Made by a program: the position numbers and the translations under genes. Positions 63,675 through 64,000 of a DNA stretch of 64,000 nt are shown here, piece by piece. The DNA lies in contig CANDAG010000006.1 of NCBI GenBank assembly GCA_947382625.1, positions 1-64,000 of the forward strand. The letters are read 5' to 3'. The DNA comes from an uncultured Lachnospiraceae bacterium (GTDB lineage Bacteria; Bacillota; Clostridia; Lachnospirales; Lachnospiraceae). Position 1 is the stretch's first letter; each line of letters starts with the position of its first letter. The notes below the pieces were generated by a model. The model was not told the origin of the DNA, did not search any database, and saw only the letters and a program-made list of their open reading frames with translations.

Positions 63675-64000
63675 ATGAAAGAAAAGCTATATACGATACC
63701 GATGAATGATGCGATCAATGCGGGGGAGGAATGTCCTTTCTGTTATATAGAGAGGGAAGTGGAGCAGGATCTTCTGGATTTTGTGCTGGGCTCGGGCTCC
63801 TCTTACATGGAAAGTGATGTGAGGGAGGCCACCGATAAGGCAGGCTTTTGCAGGCAGCACTTCAAGAAGATGTTTGATTACGGCAACACGCTAGGAAACG
63901 GGTGGATCTTAAAAACCCATTATATGCAGACGATCCGGGAAATGAAGGAGGAATTCGGGAAGTTTACTCCTTCCAAATCCACCTTGATGGGCAAATTCAA
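63675..64000 (+). CDS. DUF6062 family protein (3' end outside window)
   Basis: ATG 63675 after AAGGAGAGGGAAGG. The visible 108 residues include MNDAINAGEECPFCYIEREV, FVLGSGSSYMESDVREATDK and GFCRQHFKKMFDYGNTLGNG, the DUF6062 pattern with CPFC and a Cys-Arg-x-His motif suggesting metal binding. The gene runs off the window edge. Probably co-transcribed with the TetR gene. Confidence 0.75.
   Translation, partial: MKEKLYTIPMNDAINAGEECPFCYIEREVEQDLLDFVLGSGSSYMESDVREATDKAGFCRQHFKKMFDYGNTLGNGWILKTHYMQTIREMKEEFGKFTPSKSTLMGKF

Overview
The window looks like a chromosome segment of a gut Lachnospiraceae (Blautia / Mediterraneibacter / Dorea-like Clostridia). This is inferred from the genes: a bile-salt-hydrolase-family enzyme, a bifunctional fucokinase / GDP-fucose pyrophosphorylase, a family 38 glycosidase, TPP and T-box riboswitches, several Lachnospiraceae-type DUF proteins, and strong AGGAGG ribosome sites. 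No rRNA and no CRISPR array is present; one tRNA-Val is.

Layout. (1) 1-5.2 kb: an AT-rich accessory patch with the end of a two-component response regulator, its histidine kinase, an ABC-2 exporter (ATPase plus permease), a small Cro/C1 repressor and two broken genes (one frameshift, one in-frame TAG). (2) 5.2-22.4 kb: host-adapted core with a GntR regulator divergent from a GH38 glycosidase, an acyltransferase-like protein, HD and HAD hydrolases, Fkp, a NimA-like flavoprotein, a tiny membrane peptide with its own operator, tRNA-Val, a TPP riboswitch with thiT, the bile salt hydrolase, an HD-GYP protein overlapping a hybrid histidine kinase, and a CYTH protein. (3) about 22.46-41.99 kb: an integrative element with a Tn916-type Xis/Int module at its right end, a P4/D5-type primase-helicase, an XRE repressor, SSB, RadC, a VirD4-like ATPase translationally coupled to a ClpP-like protease, paralogous DUF5688-type proteins and several cis structures (a 62-bp hairpin array, iteron-like motifs, a nested cruciform, a duplicated 5' leader). 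No relaxase, VirB4 or VirB6 is visible, so it is either decayed or a non-autonomous element. (4) 42.0-45.06 kb: remnants, namely a gene fragment, a DUF1848 Fe-S protein, an amber-interrupted metallopeptidase and a HicB-like fragment lying over the guaA terminator. (5) 45.07-64 kb: housekeeping genes, including a GMP synthase with a shortened glutaminase domain, an FprA-like flavoprotein, a leucine T-box with a LeuA fused to an AraC-type DNA-binding domain, a Zn-ribbon/DUF5685/DnaJ cluster, guaB, glnS, DUF2225, a MocR-type regulator, a TetR regulator and the start of a DUF6062 gene.

The most unusual signals are non-coding. Two copies of a roughly 200-bp multi-stem element (15358-15552 and 21340-21542) carry compensatory base changes in three stems, and a family of short palindromic repeats of about 36 bp (at least ten copies, all in or beside intergenic core DNA) also keeps its stems while changing sequence. 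The most unusual coding signals are the LeuA-AraC fusion, the GuaA without a visible glutaminase nucleophile, and the ClpP/VirD4-like module in an element lacking a relaxase. All calls come from reading the sequence; no database search was run.
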